DNA of 64,000 nt, taken from Halichondria panicea. Taxonomy: Eukaryota > Porifera > Demospongiae > Suberitida > Halichondriidae. Shown piece by piece: positions 1-13,800 of this stretch (position 1 is its first letter; each line of letters begins with the position of its first letter). The position numbers and the translations under genes were made by a program. The notes below the pieces were generated by a model, which made no database searches, was not told the DNA's origin, and saw nothing but the letters and a program-made list of their open reading frames with translations. The DNA is taken from positions 3,840,899 through 3,904,898 of the forward strand of contig NC_087377.1 in assembly GCF_963675165.1 (NCBI RefSeq), given 5' to 3'.

Positions 1-135
1 AGTCGCTTCCATAAAAGGAAGTGTGGTTTCACCAGCAATACAAAATATGATTCTCGAGCCCCTCCTTCTCTTATTTATGGGCTCCTGGTGAACCAGTGGA
101 AATATCTTAGCAAGTTTGTGCTTTGTTCTATAGAT

Positions 136-289
136 CAGAGGAAGTCCGACAGGTGCGGTGCAGCTCAAGTAATTAGCCTTTGATTACTCTCAGCAAAATC
201 ATACGACGTGGGTCGGGCGTGGGCGGATAATTATTGCTCAATCAATGGCTAATTGCTTGAGCTGCACCGCGCCTGTCGTACCTCCTCTG
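136..289. mobile_element. MITE (CAGAGGA...TCCTCTG termini), 154 bp
   Basis: Inverted termini CAGAGGAAGTCCGACAGGTG and its near complement, flanked by an 11-bp direct repeat GTTCTATAGAT (125-135, 290-300). The long duplication fits a Mutator-like target site. In an intron of gene A, upstream of the first visible exon. Confidence 0.78.
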
Positions 290-418
290 GTTCTATAGAT
301 ATAGTGATAACTGTCACACGTTATTTCAGGGGGCAATTAATTGATGTGCGACGTGCTACAGTCATTGTTTTTTAGTAGCCTTAATTAAATCAATTTAAAC
401 TTGAGATCTTTTCTACAG

Positions 419-1831
419 ATTCCAATGCTCCTACAACACGAGGTAATGAGTTTGCCCTTGCATTTATGAGACATGCTGTTGAACAAGCTGAAATAACGCT
501 GTATATTACGACTGAACAAAATGTGTCTAATTTCACTATTGAAACGAAGTTTTCAGGTCTAATAGGATTCAACGAGACATCATCTGACAGTGGATTGTAC
601 TCTCATACTGGCACAGCTCAGAGGGGAGAGTTTACTTTCATTCAATTGCAAGCTATTGATGGACTGCCAGGCCTATCAGTACAGAGTGACGGTAATAATA
701 CTGCAAGTGATAGACAAAAGGGACTGATCTTAACTGCAGATAATCCAAAGCATGAGCTCACAGTATATGCTCTATACAGCAGTGATGGTATTAGCAGTGA
801 TTTTGGTTCCTCCACTGATACCTTCATGGCTATTAACTGTGTTAATTTTCCAACGGCGAGAAATTATCAGTATTTCATATTCACAGTATATATTAATGGT
901 GGTGGTGGTAGTAGCCAGTTTCTCATGACACCCTGTCAAGATAATACAACTATTCGTGTTAGACCATCACAACCATACACTCATCCCTCCTGGGTAAATT
1001 CAAGCGTGCAGCGTACAACTCCGGGTACCTTGTCTGAGGAAGAAGCAATCTATGGACGACGTTTCAATCGCTTTGATACTCTCTTGTTTAGCAATGATGG
1101 TGATTTAACCGGGACCATAATTACATCTGACAAGCCATTGTCTGTTTTCAGTGGCTACAGCGACTTTTCGTTTTTTCTCGTGGAGCAAATTCCACCACAC
1201 CCAACATACGGCAATTTATTCTTTCTCTCATCAATTTTTAACAGAGTGATATTTCAAATAGGCTCTGTCAGTGATGAAGCCTCCATACAAGTCAACTGTC
1301 CATGTAGGCCAAACTCTGTGAGTAATAGTAGATTGCGCATATCCCTCACAGGTTCTGGGAGATTTTTTACTGCTGTTATGAATCAAGGCCAATACGTTGA
1401 ATGTTCGTTATTTAGCAATCCAACAACAGCTTGCAGTATCCAGTCGATACGTCCAGTTACGGTTATGAGTTACCAATTGATTAACTCTTTCTCGATGGTG
1501 TATATACCACCTGTTGATTCTTATCTGACTCAGTATAGTCTCACAAGTCTGGGTGATTCTTCTGTATCCCTGAGCTACTCTCTCCAGGATCTAAACTTTC
1601 CGGGATTACTAGTCAATGGAAGTATATTCCCACCGTCCGATGGTTTCACTACCATCGACTGTAGGTCGGACTGTTCTAAGTCAATAGTGTGTGGGCGGGG
1701 AGCTACTGGTCGCTTAGGCCGCCAAGGAACCTTTGATATACAATTTTCTGGTGATGTACCATTCTGGGGGTTTGCAGGTTCTGCTGGAGAATTTACTTAC
1801 TCTCTACCATTTGAGATGAGACCAATAGGAT
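419..1831 (+). CDS. Gene A exon: IgGFc-binding-type N-terminal domain
   Basis: One 1413-nt exon, phase 1 at both ends, encodes about 470 residues. The core [18 protein letters not shown], followed by [12 protein letters not shown], is characteristic of the IgGFc-binding N-terminal family (extracellular, mucin-associated proteins). Several N-glycosylation sequons (NFT, NETS, NNTA, NTT, NSS, NGS) and cysteine pairs (CPC, CRSDC) fit a secreted fold. The first half is almost identical to the gene B exon; the last third differs in short patches with small indels. The exon starts after the acceptor TTCTACAG and ends at T|GTAAGT. Confidence 0.82.
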
Positions 1832-4800
1832 GTAAGTTCAAACATAGATAGAGTAGAAGAGGGATTGGAAACGGAAGTACCCTCGAAGTACCATCCGTGT
1901 ATCTCCGCGGTTTTAATCGAGGCTTACTTTTTAACACGAGGGCTAAACATGAATAATTCATGAGAATTGTTTTTGCTCTCTGTAAGAAGTCCACGAGCAG
2001 TTCTGCTGCTAAACATCAATTTTCTCTAATACTTGAGGCCATTTGGGACACAGGACACTATTTAGTTACAAAGCCTTAGCTATATCAAAGGTACTATAGG
2101 AACACAAGCATGAAAAAGCGCTGTGTACCTCTAGCTACTTCACGACAATCGAGATTATATTTTCTTTGTTTCCAATTGATACCTACTATCAGGAGGCATG
2201 TGATTCAGTAATGGGGGTAGCTCTGAGATGTATGCTTTGGACACAATAAGTTTCCCGGGCTTTTGCGGGAGTTATGAGGAGATACACGGATGGTCCAGAG
2301 CCACTATGTAGACTTCATTGTAAAACATCACGTGAATCACTTCCGTTTCCAATCCCTCTTCTACTCTATCTATGGTTCAAATAAGGTCCATTGTTATTAA
2401 TATTTACTTCACTTCTTTCCTCCAGTGGCCTGGATTGAAGCTCAAGACATTGTTGTTGTGGAAACAGTGGGTCTAGTAGATGTGGAGTTCATGATAACAA
2501 GAGGTGATCGTTCGATAATAACAAGAGCTTTTGTTGTCACTAGAAGTTTGTCTGCAACAGAAGGTGAGATGAGTGCTATATATGAACTTGTTCTTATAGG
2601 GCAATCACTGTTTTTAATTATTGCCCAATACGCACTGGATGACATTGGATGACATAATGCCCGAGGGCCGCAGGCCCCAATGGCATTATGTTGCTCCAGT
2701 GCAATATATGACATGTTGCACGAGGGCGCCTGCAATAACTAACTTGTTGCCCAATGACGTCAAACTCTTATAATTGGTCAATTTTTCCCTTATAAATTGT
2801 AATAAAAGATGTGTTTTGAGTTAATGAATTCATTAGTTTTGCTGAATTTCATAGTAAGGTTTTCTTCCTTCTCTTTGTCTGGTAAATTTACCACAGGAAC
2901 CGTAAGTGTCTCACTAGTGTTTCACTATGATTATACAGTTTGGGTGGGAGGGGGCACTTCACTGAAAGGTCACATTTTTGTATGCCATATACAGAACTGA
3001 CCACAGTACAATATGCCATATATTGGCACTGCTATTCCTTTAATCTCAGAGGTCAAAAGGCAACAAGTATTAGTTATTGCCCAGCACGAGTGCAACATGC
3101 CATATATTGCTCCAGTGCAATATATGGCATGTTGCACGAGGGCGCCTGCAATAACTAACTTGTTGCCCAATGACGTCAAATTCTTCTGATTGGTCAAGTT
3201 TTTTCCCTATATATTGTAATAAATGACATGTGTTTTTAGTGTATATATATAGTAAATTCTTATTTGTTGAATTCCATAGTAAATTCTTAAGTTTTGTTCC
3301 CACAACTAATGGAAAAGGTAGTAGCCTATAAAACGGACCAAATGAGTTATTGGGTGCAGGGGCGTAGGCAGGGGGGGCTCATGGTGCTCAAGCACCCCCT
3401 TTCTATCTGAGATTGTACACAAAGTGTACCTGATTGTCTAGCTGAGCACCCCCTTCTCTTACAGATCTAGCTAGTAGGCAAGCAAAACGAACTGGTCTTT
3501 AAACTGTTAGCTATTCTGGCTTAGATCTATAGACTAGTTCTCTTTCGTAGCAAAATAGACTTCTCTATGCAAATAGAAGATTGGGCCACGCCCAACTATT
3601 AATTATTACGTCATTAATAAGAGGTGTGGCTTCCGTTCAACTAAATTTCGGCGCTGTGCGGCTCAAAATCGGGCACTTCGCGCCCTCTTTCGTCATAGTA
3701 GCACCCCCTTCCTCAAAATCCTGGCTACGCCCCTGGGGTGGGATGGTGGGGCATAAGTCTACTGTATCTACACCCAGTGCAAGTGCATACAATCCCAGTG
3801 CATTGTGCCATATAATGCAGTGCAATATATGGTTGCTATGGTAGTGATGCAACATGCCATATACAGAGCACTGGATTGCTTTGATCTGCCCACTCACTGG
3901 GTAACAATGATAAATAAATTATGTGTTCACTCTGTTTCTTTAGTCTCCTTTAGTGCCTAACTAACACATAATTATTATACCACACTTACATCACCACTAA
4001 TTGATCTCATTGGTCAACAGCTGTAGGATATATATAGAATATTAGCATACAGCCCTAGGCATGCACAGTTTTCAAGTTGTTTTTTTAGTTTTTTTGTTCA
4101 AGAAAGTAAGCAAAGAAAAAAGAGCCATGCTTGATGGTACTAAGACTCAAAGCGACGGCAGAAACATGGAAGCTGCTCTCCAGCAAGATGGCTAAGCTTC
4201 CATGGGTCCATGGGCCTGGTTTAGATACATTTTATCCAAGAAAAGCTTGCAACTCTAGTAAAGGACGTCGAATGGTCAACGCTTGGACCAAGGAATCTCT
4301 TCAGCATTTGTAGGAGTCGACGTGTTGCTCAACTAGCTCTTTGGCAGCTGAAAAATCCGGCATACAATCTGCATCGTGGATTGAATTGTTGCTATGGGAG
4401 GTCCTTTTATAGTGCTGCGGTCACGTGGTATAAGCAGAGATTGAAGAGAGAGGGATATGAAACTTGATGACGTGTACATACAATCCGTGTTGCCCAAAAT
4501 GGGCGTGGCACGTTGTCTTTACTGCAAAAAATCATGTAAAATACTTTGTGGGACTGTATCTCTGGACTTGCTGCTACATATAGAACAAAGTTGATATTAA
4601 ATGCAAGAGTGGACTGTTGGGAAGTGCAATAGCTCCTCAGCTAAAAGCCAAGAGACAGCTTGTTCGATCATTTCAACTTTTTTTACCTCTTGTACTTGTC
4701 CTGGAGCAAAATTTTGCAAAATTGTACACTAAAAATCGATTATACTTTCAGCATCAGAGCGACCTAGCCTTTGAGAAAGGCACCAGTTCATAGAATTAAT

Positions 4801-7800
4801 ACATAGCTAAAATAAAAACTCATCACTGAATCATCTTATGAAAAAACCAACTTGCTTTCTGCTACAGTCCCACAAGGCTAGTATAGCCAATAAACCAGGG
4901 AATCTGGCGTTTTGGATTTTATTTCCACCAAATATATTTTAAAAGCAATCTGTGGCTAGTCAATTATATTCTAATTTAAGTGAGTCATCCAGCTTCCCAT
5001 GGGCCTGTTGTGTTTTATTTACAAATTAAACCGCATTTTTATAGCTAAATTTTTACTCTGTTTTACATTGAGCACATAAGTTCACGTTATCTAGTTTCAT
5101 ATCCCCTTTTCTTCAATCTCTGGTATAAATCAGATATACCAAACCTACTCGGAGGATATGCACCCTATATATCCTCCGCTACCATTGTTACATACCCCTC
5201 AGCTCCGCCTCAGAATAACCACGGTAGCGGAGGATATATGGGTGCATATCCTCCTCTTAGGTGTGTGGTATATCTTATACTTATTTACTTTCAGGAGAGG
5301 ACTACACTTCAACTGGTTTGCTCCGAGGTACAGGCAATAGTGCTAACTTAGAATGGAGACCTGGTAATTCACTTCCCAATGATCGATTTATCGTACCTAT
5401 AATTGATGATGACATTCCGGAACCAGTTGAAGTATTAGAGATTGTAGTTGAATGTGAAGATAAGGGAAACTGCTATTTACCACAACAAACTTACACCATC
5501 ACCATTATAGACGATCAAGGTACGTACAGCTGCATGTTATGCTTATATATATAGTAGATAAAGCGTGTCTATACAATCATTGGCATGTATATGTGTCACA
5601 ACGTCGTTTTGCGGCAAACCATGCATTACCAGAATGGGCTAAGTTAGCAGAAAATTTGACACTTTGCGATCTAGCAATCAGGCAAGGATCATGATCGATG
5701 TCCTACATGTACTGCATGGTTTTATTTTTGCGAGGCCATGCATGCGCATTAGCACTATGTCTTAATTGCTAGTTTGCAAGTATTTACGTTTTATGCTCGT
5801 AAAACAGCGTTGTAGTAAGTAGTGAAATTTGATCAGTCATGCATGTCCATTTCCTAGGCAACTGTAGGGAAGTAAGGTATAATTATTAACACCCGGGCTA
5901 ATAAAACTGAGACATATCTCGTTTATTGTAGCTATTTGCTCTGACCTGCCTGAAATTGGATTTGGTACCTTGGAAAATAGAGTCTTGGAAAATAGTATCT
6001 TGGAATATGATATGGAGGAAGATATGATTAGTGGCACTAGACCAAATGGAACTGTTGCAACGTACACTTGTGATGATGGATTCAGGCTGGATGGAAATGC
6101 CACTCGGATATGTGACACTGGAAATTGGGCAGGCACGGTACCTGTGTGCATAGAAAGTAAGTCATGCATGAGTAATAATTTGTACCATGATGTGCTCTGA
6201 CACTAAGGAATATCCATTGAAACTCTCAGGATACTCCAGGGTACAAATCTCATGTACCCTAGGGTACATTGGCTGTGGTAAGCCTAAAGCCCACCCTCCA
6301 TCCTTAAAGCCAGTCTTTTATAGAACACTACTGTGACACACTAGGATCACATTGTGAAGATCAATTCTTCAGTATCCAATCAGATTCACTAAAACTACCG
6401 GACCACATTGGAACTGGGTTGTAAATGTGGTTTGTCAAGTGCAAGCACACCACACAAAGTGTGCACAGTGCATGCACGGCAGGGATCAAAGAGTGTTTAC
6501 TACTACTCAGTTGTAAATGGGTTGGATAACAGCTTGTAATTGCTTCTAATCAATACGTGTTCATAGTACAAGCTACCTGTACCATGAATATCTGCGGGTG
6601 TATTGTTATAGTACAAATCCAATACACCCGCAGATATCCATGGTACAACTATTACATGTGTGTACGTGTATATATATGGTACTGAATATCAACATATGTA
6701 TAGATAATAGTTATAGACTGAGTTCAAGGGATTATGAGACCCCGAGGGCCCGAGTCTGTAGCGCCCCCGAGCGCAGTGAGGGCGCTATATACTAAGGGCC
6801 TGAGGGCCTCATAATCCCATAGTGACCGTTGGACGAGGCCTATAACTGATTTAGAATAGTGCTAAGCTATGGCTAAGCAAGCTAAGCTATATTAACACAA
6901 AGAAGACTCTGCAACCAAGAGTTTCTACAAGCCTCAAGCAACGTTAAAGCTTTGCTCTGGCTAAGTCTACATAAAAAAACTTCAGTGAAGGCCATTTCCG
7001 TCTGTTGAGAATCATGCATAGCAAAAACTGCTAATAGAAAGTTGCTATTCTACTTAACAATTAGCTCTGCACTAGAGCACTAGCTATTGGTAGCTGCAAG
7101 AGTGAGATAAAGGCTGCAAAGCTGCACTGTTAACACAAAAAAATTAATTTTTAATGATGCACTGCATCATCGTTACTATGACTTCAACATAAATTTCCAT
7201 AGGCAAGTACATATAATGAACCTCTGTAGAAGACCTCTACTGAAGTCTCTAAGTGAAATAAGGGACCTCTCAGTAACCAATCAGATTGCACCATTTGTGA
7301 CAAGTATTTTCTAATAGCTCTGCCTATATAGTCAAACTGATCTGTATTAACTCTTTACTTTCATGTCAGGTTTAGGGCACTCTCTCATTATATATACAAT
7401 ATATATCTCGGTGTGCATGCATGGTACGTATATTGTGTGTGCCATTTCCTGACAGATTCCCTATAGATTTTCTTCAAATGTTCAATTTTACACTGAGGCA
7501 TCAGCACCCACAGTGCTTTCATTGAGTCTGTTTTTGAAGTTATACTACTGCATGCATGTTGTATATATAATTATGTCATAATTATACTGTGTTAGCCTCG
7601 ATCCCAGGCCGCACTATCATCAGGGAAGTGGGCCTGGTATCGACATGCTTGCGCATGCGCTAACCATCTGCCAGTATATATCTGACGGCGACGGATAAAA
7701 ACGTTTATGGTAAAAAACGATGACGTCACAACGAACGGAAGTGGATTGAAGAAAATTGATAAAAAGTTTGATTGAAGGTTTCTAACCCATCAGATATAGC

Positions 7801-10800
7801 ATTCTTATAGCTACCATTATCCTCGGGGCCGTAGACAGCGGGGGGGGGAGGGGGGGGGCAAGATCTGCCAAAACTATTGATCTGCACATGCCCAATGAGA
7901 GTGGGCAGGGCTATCTGATGCACATGCTGACTGCTGAGAATAAGTTATGACCTTTTTTTATGTAAATTCTGAGCTCCACTGCACCTCTGGGAAGCAGGCA
8001 CCTTCCTAGTTTAAGCATAGATTGAAGAGTTAGAGGGATAGGAAACGGAGTGGTGCACGTGATGATTTTACATTGAATCTGCAGTGGAGCCTCGAAAATT
8101 ATCTGCGCTACGCCCTATGAACGAGGCTATTAACCACATTTTTGCCGGGTAACTCCCAAAGCTGTGTTTCCTCGAGACATCATCTCTTTCAGCAACTTAT
8201 AACACGCCTAGTCCATGAGCCACGTGTAGTACTTGCTAATGACTGACCACACCCAGTAAAAAGAGACTTTCCAATAAAGTTATAATTATGTTCCCAAGTC
8301 TGTTTTAGAGCTATATATTGGAACATGTAACGTGTAAGCGTGCTGGTTATGACTACTACAATAGGTATAGACTTTGAAATATAAGTGAGTTGCACGGACT
8401 AAGCACAGTTACTTGTAGTTTATTATGCACTGAGTGTAGAAATAGATATTGTTGTGATGGCCTCGATTAAACCGCAGCGTAGCGCGGATGTTACTCGAGA
8501 TACCAACCGTTTCCTATCCCTCTAACTCTTCAATCTATGGTTTAAGCTACCTTGTTTTAGTTGCTCTAAGTTGGTGCCACAGCAAGTTGGAAGATGCCAT
8601 ACTCAAAGGATATGAAATAACAGTTGAACTTTTTTTAGTAAACATTTTCAGCTGGTATTTTGCCACCCCTGGCTGCAAATTACTTAAGCTATCTATACGA
8701 CCCTGATCCTGCTATGTTAACAAAAGACTCACAGCCTGCAACAGTGTGGATAACATAGCCTCGAGACCAGCCGTTCGTTATCTGAAAGAACGCCTGGTCA
8801 AGTTCCAATGTAGAACTCGTTTAGCTGAGTCAGCGAGTGGTTAAGCTTGAGTAGTTGTGAACGGGATTGCGGTAACCGCAAACACAACAATACTATAGCC
8901 AGCTGCACGTTACTGTAAGCCGTAGTGTCATAATGATATTCACGGGCAAGTATGGTTGTTGCGGGCAATTACCTATCCGAGAAATTCTTGGACCAATTTG
9001 ACGAGTTCTACCAGGCGTTCTTTCAGATAACGAACAGCTGGTCTCGAGGCTATGGATGACTATCGTCTGAATGGAGTGAAAGCTGTATGGTAACAGCCTA
9101 TATGCATGGACAAGCCACATCCATTTACTACTAACCTTGGTGGAAGTTACAATCAGAAAGAAAATAGCTGTGCAACAAACGTACATGCTCTGCTAGCTAT
9201 ATAGCTCTGTGTATGACTTTGTCTTTGTGTTTATTATTTCTGATAAAATTGCAGTATATAGCTATAATGGGAAATTTTACTGAAAATGTCCAATAATTTT
9301 GCGCATGCGCAAGCAGTCAGTATCAGGCCTTCTTTTCTCTGTTGAAGGCCTGCGAAGGAGGCGTGTGTGCACAAATTGCTATTCTATTGACATTGTGATT
9401 TCCGAACAACCCTGATTATAATGTAATGCATTATTGCAGTCTTTTGCTCTGACCTTCTTCAAATTGACAATGGTACACTAAGTTTCAATGGCTTTCCCTT
9501 GAATGGCACTAAACCGAATGGTACTGTTGCAACGTACACTTGTGATGATGGATTCAACCTTGATGGAGATGCCACTAGGATATGCTTCGATGAATATTGG
9601 ACGGGTACTGAACCTGTATGCACAACAAGTAAGCCCTGCATGCTGCATGGGTATATATAATTATACCGTATATATAGCGGGTATATTTCGAGGGTATACA
9701 TTTTCGAAAATGCCTTTAGAAAGGTTTTCGCGGATTTAATTTTTGTGGATTAGCAGCCTTTTTGCAGCATGCATGCATGCGATATTAAATTCGCGGTACA
9801 TTGCTTAATCCGCGAAAACCACGAACATTTATACCCTCGAAATATACCCGCTTACATACGGTATAATTATATATAGCTATAATTATAATACGTGTGTATG
9901 CATGGGTCGGTGTAGTCTAGTCTAGTTTTTGAGTGTCTCTCTACATTACCGCCCGCAGGTAATAGTTGACTTCTTTTGGCAAGGAAATTAGGTATATAAG
10001 CCGAAGGTATGTACGTATGTATGATAATTATGACGCCCACTTTAATTAATTGATGTGAATTTTGAATATCAAATTTATGTTTTACATTTCATTACCGGGT
10101 ACGGTGTAGTCTATATATAGTCTATAATTTTTGAGTGTCAAAATTAATGTCATATTCATTTCATTATTAGGGTATATTCAACCTTTTTTTATTAACTATA
10201 GCTTCAACCAATATACATGTAGTACTGGAGATAATTTGCTGTCCTTGTGTATTTATGTGCACAAGTTTTGTAAGGTTGAGGCAATACAAAAAAGCAACAT
10301 TTTTCAGTATTCATGCAGGGCCCAGGAATCCTTAAAACAACTGTGTCCCCCCCCAAGTGACTAATTAACCTGTGTTGGTTTTTAAGATGTTGGTTTAGCA
10401 TAGACAGTGGTCAAACTTTCAATACTGACATATTCAGGCCCAGAAATCCTATATACTCAGCTTTAGTGTCCCCGGCCTGTCAGTCCTAATTATACTATAA
10501 TATACCATGCAATGTTGACATACTAGTTATTTATCTGATCATTTCCCTCTGTGTTTAGACCTAACAATGTCGACTATCCAGCCAACCAATCAGGGAGGAG
10601 GTGTGTCTGACCCAGTGATTATCAGCATCATCGTTGTCGTGGTTGTGGCTGCTCTTGCTATACTGGCAATAATTTGCTGTCTCTGTTTTTTAAGGTTGAG
10701 ACGAAACAAACAAGAGATACTAAGAGTGTCTACTATAAGGTGAGGCCTTTATGATGGCGAGCTATATACATGCAGTACTAAGAGGTAAAAGATGTGCCCC

Positions 10801-13800
10801 AACAGTGTCAATTGTGTTGTGTATAATTATTGTTGATTGGACTCCTTTTTTATAGAATGAGGAAGCTGTCTGATCGAAGTACTCTTAAGGGTATGTATCA
10901 GTATGCATGTACTATCAATAATTGTATCTCAATCTGCAGATTATCAAATGCGAGAGATCGTGAAGTATGTTCCAGAATCGATGAGAATTCCCAGCTCCAA
11001 TCTGAAACTTCAAGATGCAGTCGGTCAAGGTGACTGACTATTGTACATGCATACAAAATTAGTATCTCTGGTAGTTTAATTTGCATGGACTATAATTCCA
11101 GGAGCCTTTGGGATTGTGTACAAAGGTCTACTAATGGACTGGAACAACGTTGCCATGAGGGGTGTGGCTTTGAAGACTCTGAAAGGTATAATTATAGCTG
11201 ATCTATTCATACATTATAAGATTTGCGTGTCATAGAGAATTCCAGAAAAATATTTTGCTTTATTTCTTGCTTAAACAGTGTATGTCAGTTTCCTAGATGA
11301 TTAGACACTAGCTAGTTAATTGTCTATATACATAGGAATTACGTGGGAAAAGTGCCTCAGAGGATGTATACCTACAACTTACTTTCTGTTGTTGAGTAAT
11401 TGTAGTGTAGCCAGGGGCAGAGTTTGCGCCGGCATGAGTACTAGCTAGTCAAATGAGTTAGACACAATTTAGCGGTGTTCATGTGATTTAGAATCTTTCA
11501 AGTACTTAATTGTAGTACCCTCACTACGCTAAAGCAGTGCCTTTGGGTTTCTAAATCCGATATAATTATATAGACACCTCCAAAACAGTGTGTACCCCCC
11601 TCTACCTCCCTAAGGTCTGTTCACTCTGAGTGATGTACAGAGCATGGTGAGTGAGATCACTAAGATGCAAGAGTTCCACCACCCTCACGTCATGTCCCTG
11701 ATTGGGGTGTGTCTCGATGCTGGATCCGGTGTTTCCATAGTGATGCCGTACATGACCAACGGGAGTCTATTAGACTACTTGAAGAAAGAGAGGTCTACCC
11801 TAGAGTTGGCAAAGGGAGAGGACTCTGAGAAGGTATATTTTGAACTCTATGGCATGAAATTTGTTTTTAGCATGCATGCTAAAAACAAATTTCATGCCAA
11901 TCTTATTTGACTGGAAAATAGGGAGCAAGTGTTGCACAGTGAAACCTGTCTCAATACATGCAGCCATGCAGGTTAATATATGGCCCCTAAAGTCTTCATA
12001 TCTAAAAAGCATGCATATGTTTGAACGTGTGTTAGCAGGCCACCTCTTTATTACAGCCACTGTATATATATATATATATATAGACAGGTTGCACATACCG
12101 CGCTAGGATACATCTTTTGACGTCTGGCCATGGTAGCTATAATACCTTCGAGGATCAATAACTTGCATTAGGAATGTCCAATTACAAACGTATATGAAGG
12201 GTGCATTTAAAGGATTTTAGGCCTATCAATTGAATTAGCGATTGCTCATTCAGATCCAAATTTTGGGGTTTCGTGAAAACATTATGCACCGTTTGTAGGT
12301 GTTAGCTGTGAGGAAGCTACTGTTGAAGATATGTCATCAGATAGCTCTTGGAATGGCGTATCTTGCTCAGCACAAGTTCGTCCATCGAGACCTGGCTGCC
12401 AGGAACTGCATGTGAGGCACAGAATTGGTCTTACGTGCTGTACCCAGATGTGTGAATATCATCACGTATTAGCTAATGCGTGGTACACAAAATAAAGTTC
12501 ACAGTATTTTAATTTCGTATCTTCTCTCCTGAACAAAAAAGCCAGCCTCGACCTGTCATCACATACATATTCAAGCAGTTATGATTTAGTTGTTCACTGA
12601 TAATAATTTTATCCTTGTATATACGTTCAAGTAATTGCAACTTAAAGGATTGTTCTGTCCTCATATGTAGGTTGGATTCAAATGGTGACGTCAAAGTTGG
12701 TGATTTTGGTCTGGCCGAGGACACGTATGCGCAAGGATACTTCAGACAGGGTGAAGCTGAGGGAGTCAAACTGCCGTACAAATGGTTGGCAATGGAGAGT
12801 CTAAATGATGCTATCTTCAACGAGAAGACAGATGTGGTAGGTTGCTAGTTGCCGAGTGGGAAGCGAGGCGAATAATATTGCTACCTGATTCTGGCCCACG
12901 TAGATATATAATATATATGTCTGTAACGGATGTGGGTTGGGCTCCCCCCGGGGGCGCTATAAGGCAAAAAAAAGCAAACGATGCACTTGCCTATATGGGC
13001 GTGGCCACCTCGTACTGCAACTCTATGCAGTGCAACTTTCTCTGCATAGGCTAGCTGCATATCTCTATATAGCTGTCTGTGCATCAAACACAAGGGAGGG
13101 ACAGAAGAGCCAGAGCTAGGCGACAGTAGGCAGATCAGCAGAGGTCAGCTCATAGAGGTATCACAAAGTAGATCTATATACTAAAACGGTGTCGATCATG
13201 CCTGACATGACGTTTTTAGTTCCTACTGTACAGAGAGAAAGTAAAAGTACAATGTATAATAATAATAATGATATTATCCTATGGATACTAGCACAGACGA
13301 GTGATAATCATCAGTATCCATAGGATAATGCATCTATTGCTTAGCAACCAAAATGCAGGTTGAATCTGCGCATGTGCGACATGTGGTTGCTTTGTCAACC
13401 AGAAGGATGCGTAGCAACTACATTGAGTTTTCTCAGTTGAAGACGAGTTTAAGAGAAAGAAAACGGCTAAAAGACAAAGAAATAAGACTCTAGAACATCA
13501 GGAGAGCTTGCAGAAGGCTACTAAAAGATTTTGTAGAGAACAGACAAGAAAAATGTTGACAACCAGCAACCCGTTTTGAAAATTGTAGGTTAAACAGTGT
13601 GTGCTTGCTTTCTATCATGCTTGGACCGCAGTGTGACAACTGTTTTGAAGCAAAAACGACTTACAAGAGCCTGAACAGGCTTAAATGGTGGTGCAGTACA
13701 CTTCTACATGTGCAATATTCCGCTCAAAGCACTCATTCTCAACACTGATGCCTGTTAGATGCATTGAATATGACTGCTAAACTGAACACTGACAACCTCC

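Noticed and set aside
4131-4313. 60-codon frame in a gene A intron
   Set aside because: Short, no domain, surrounded by intron and MITEs; no splice links.
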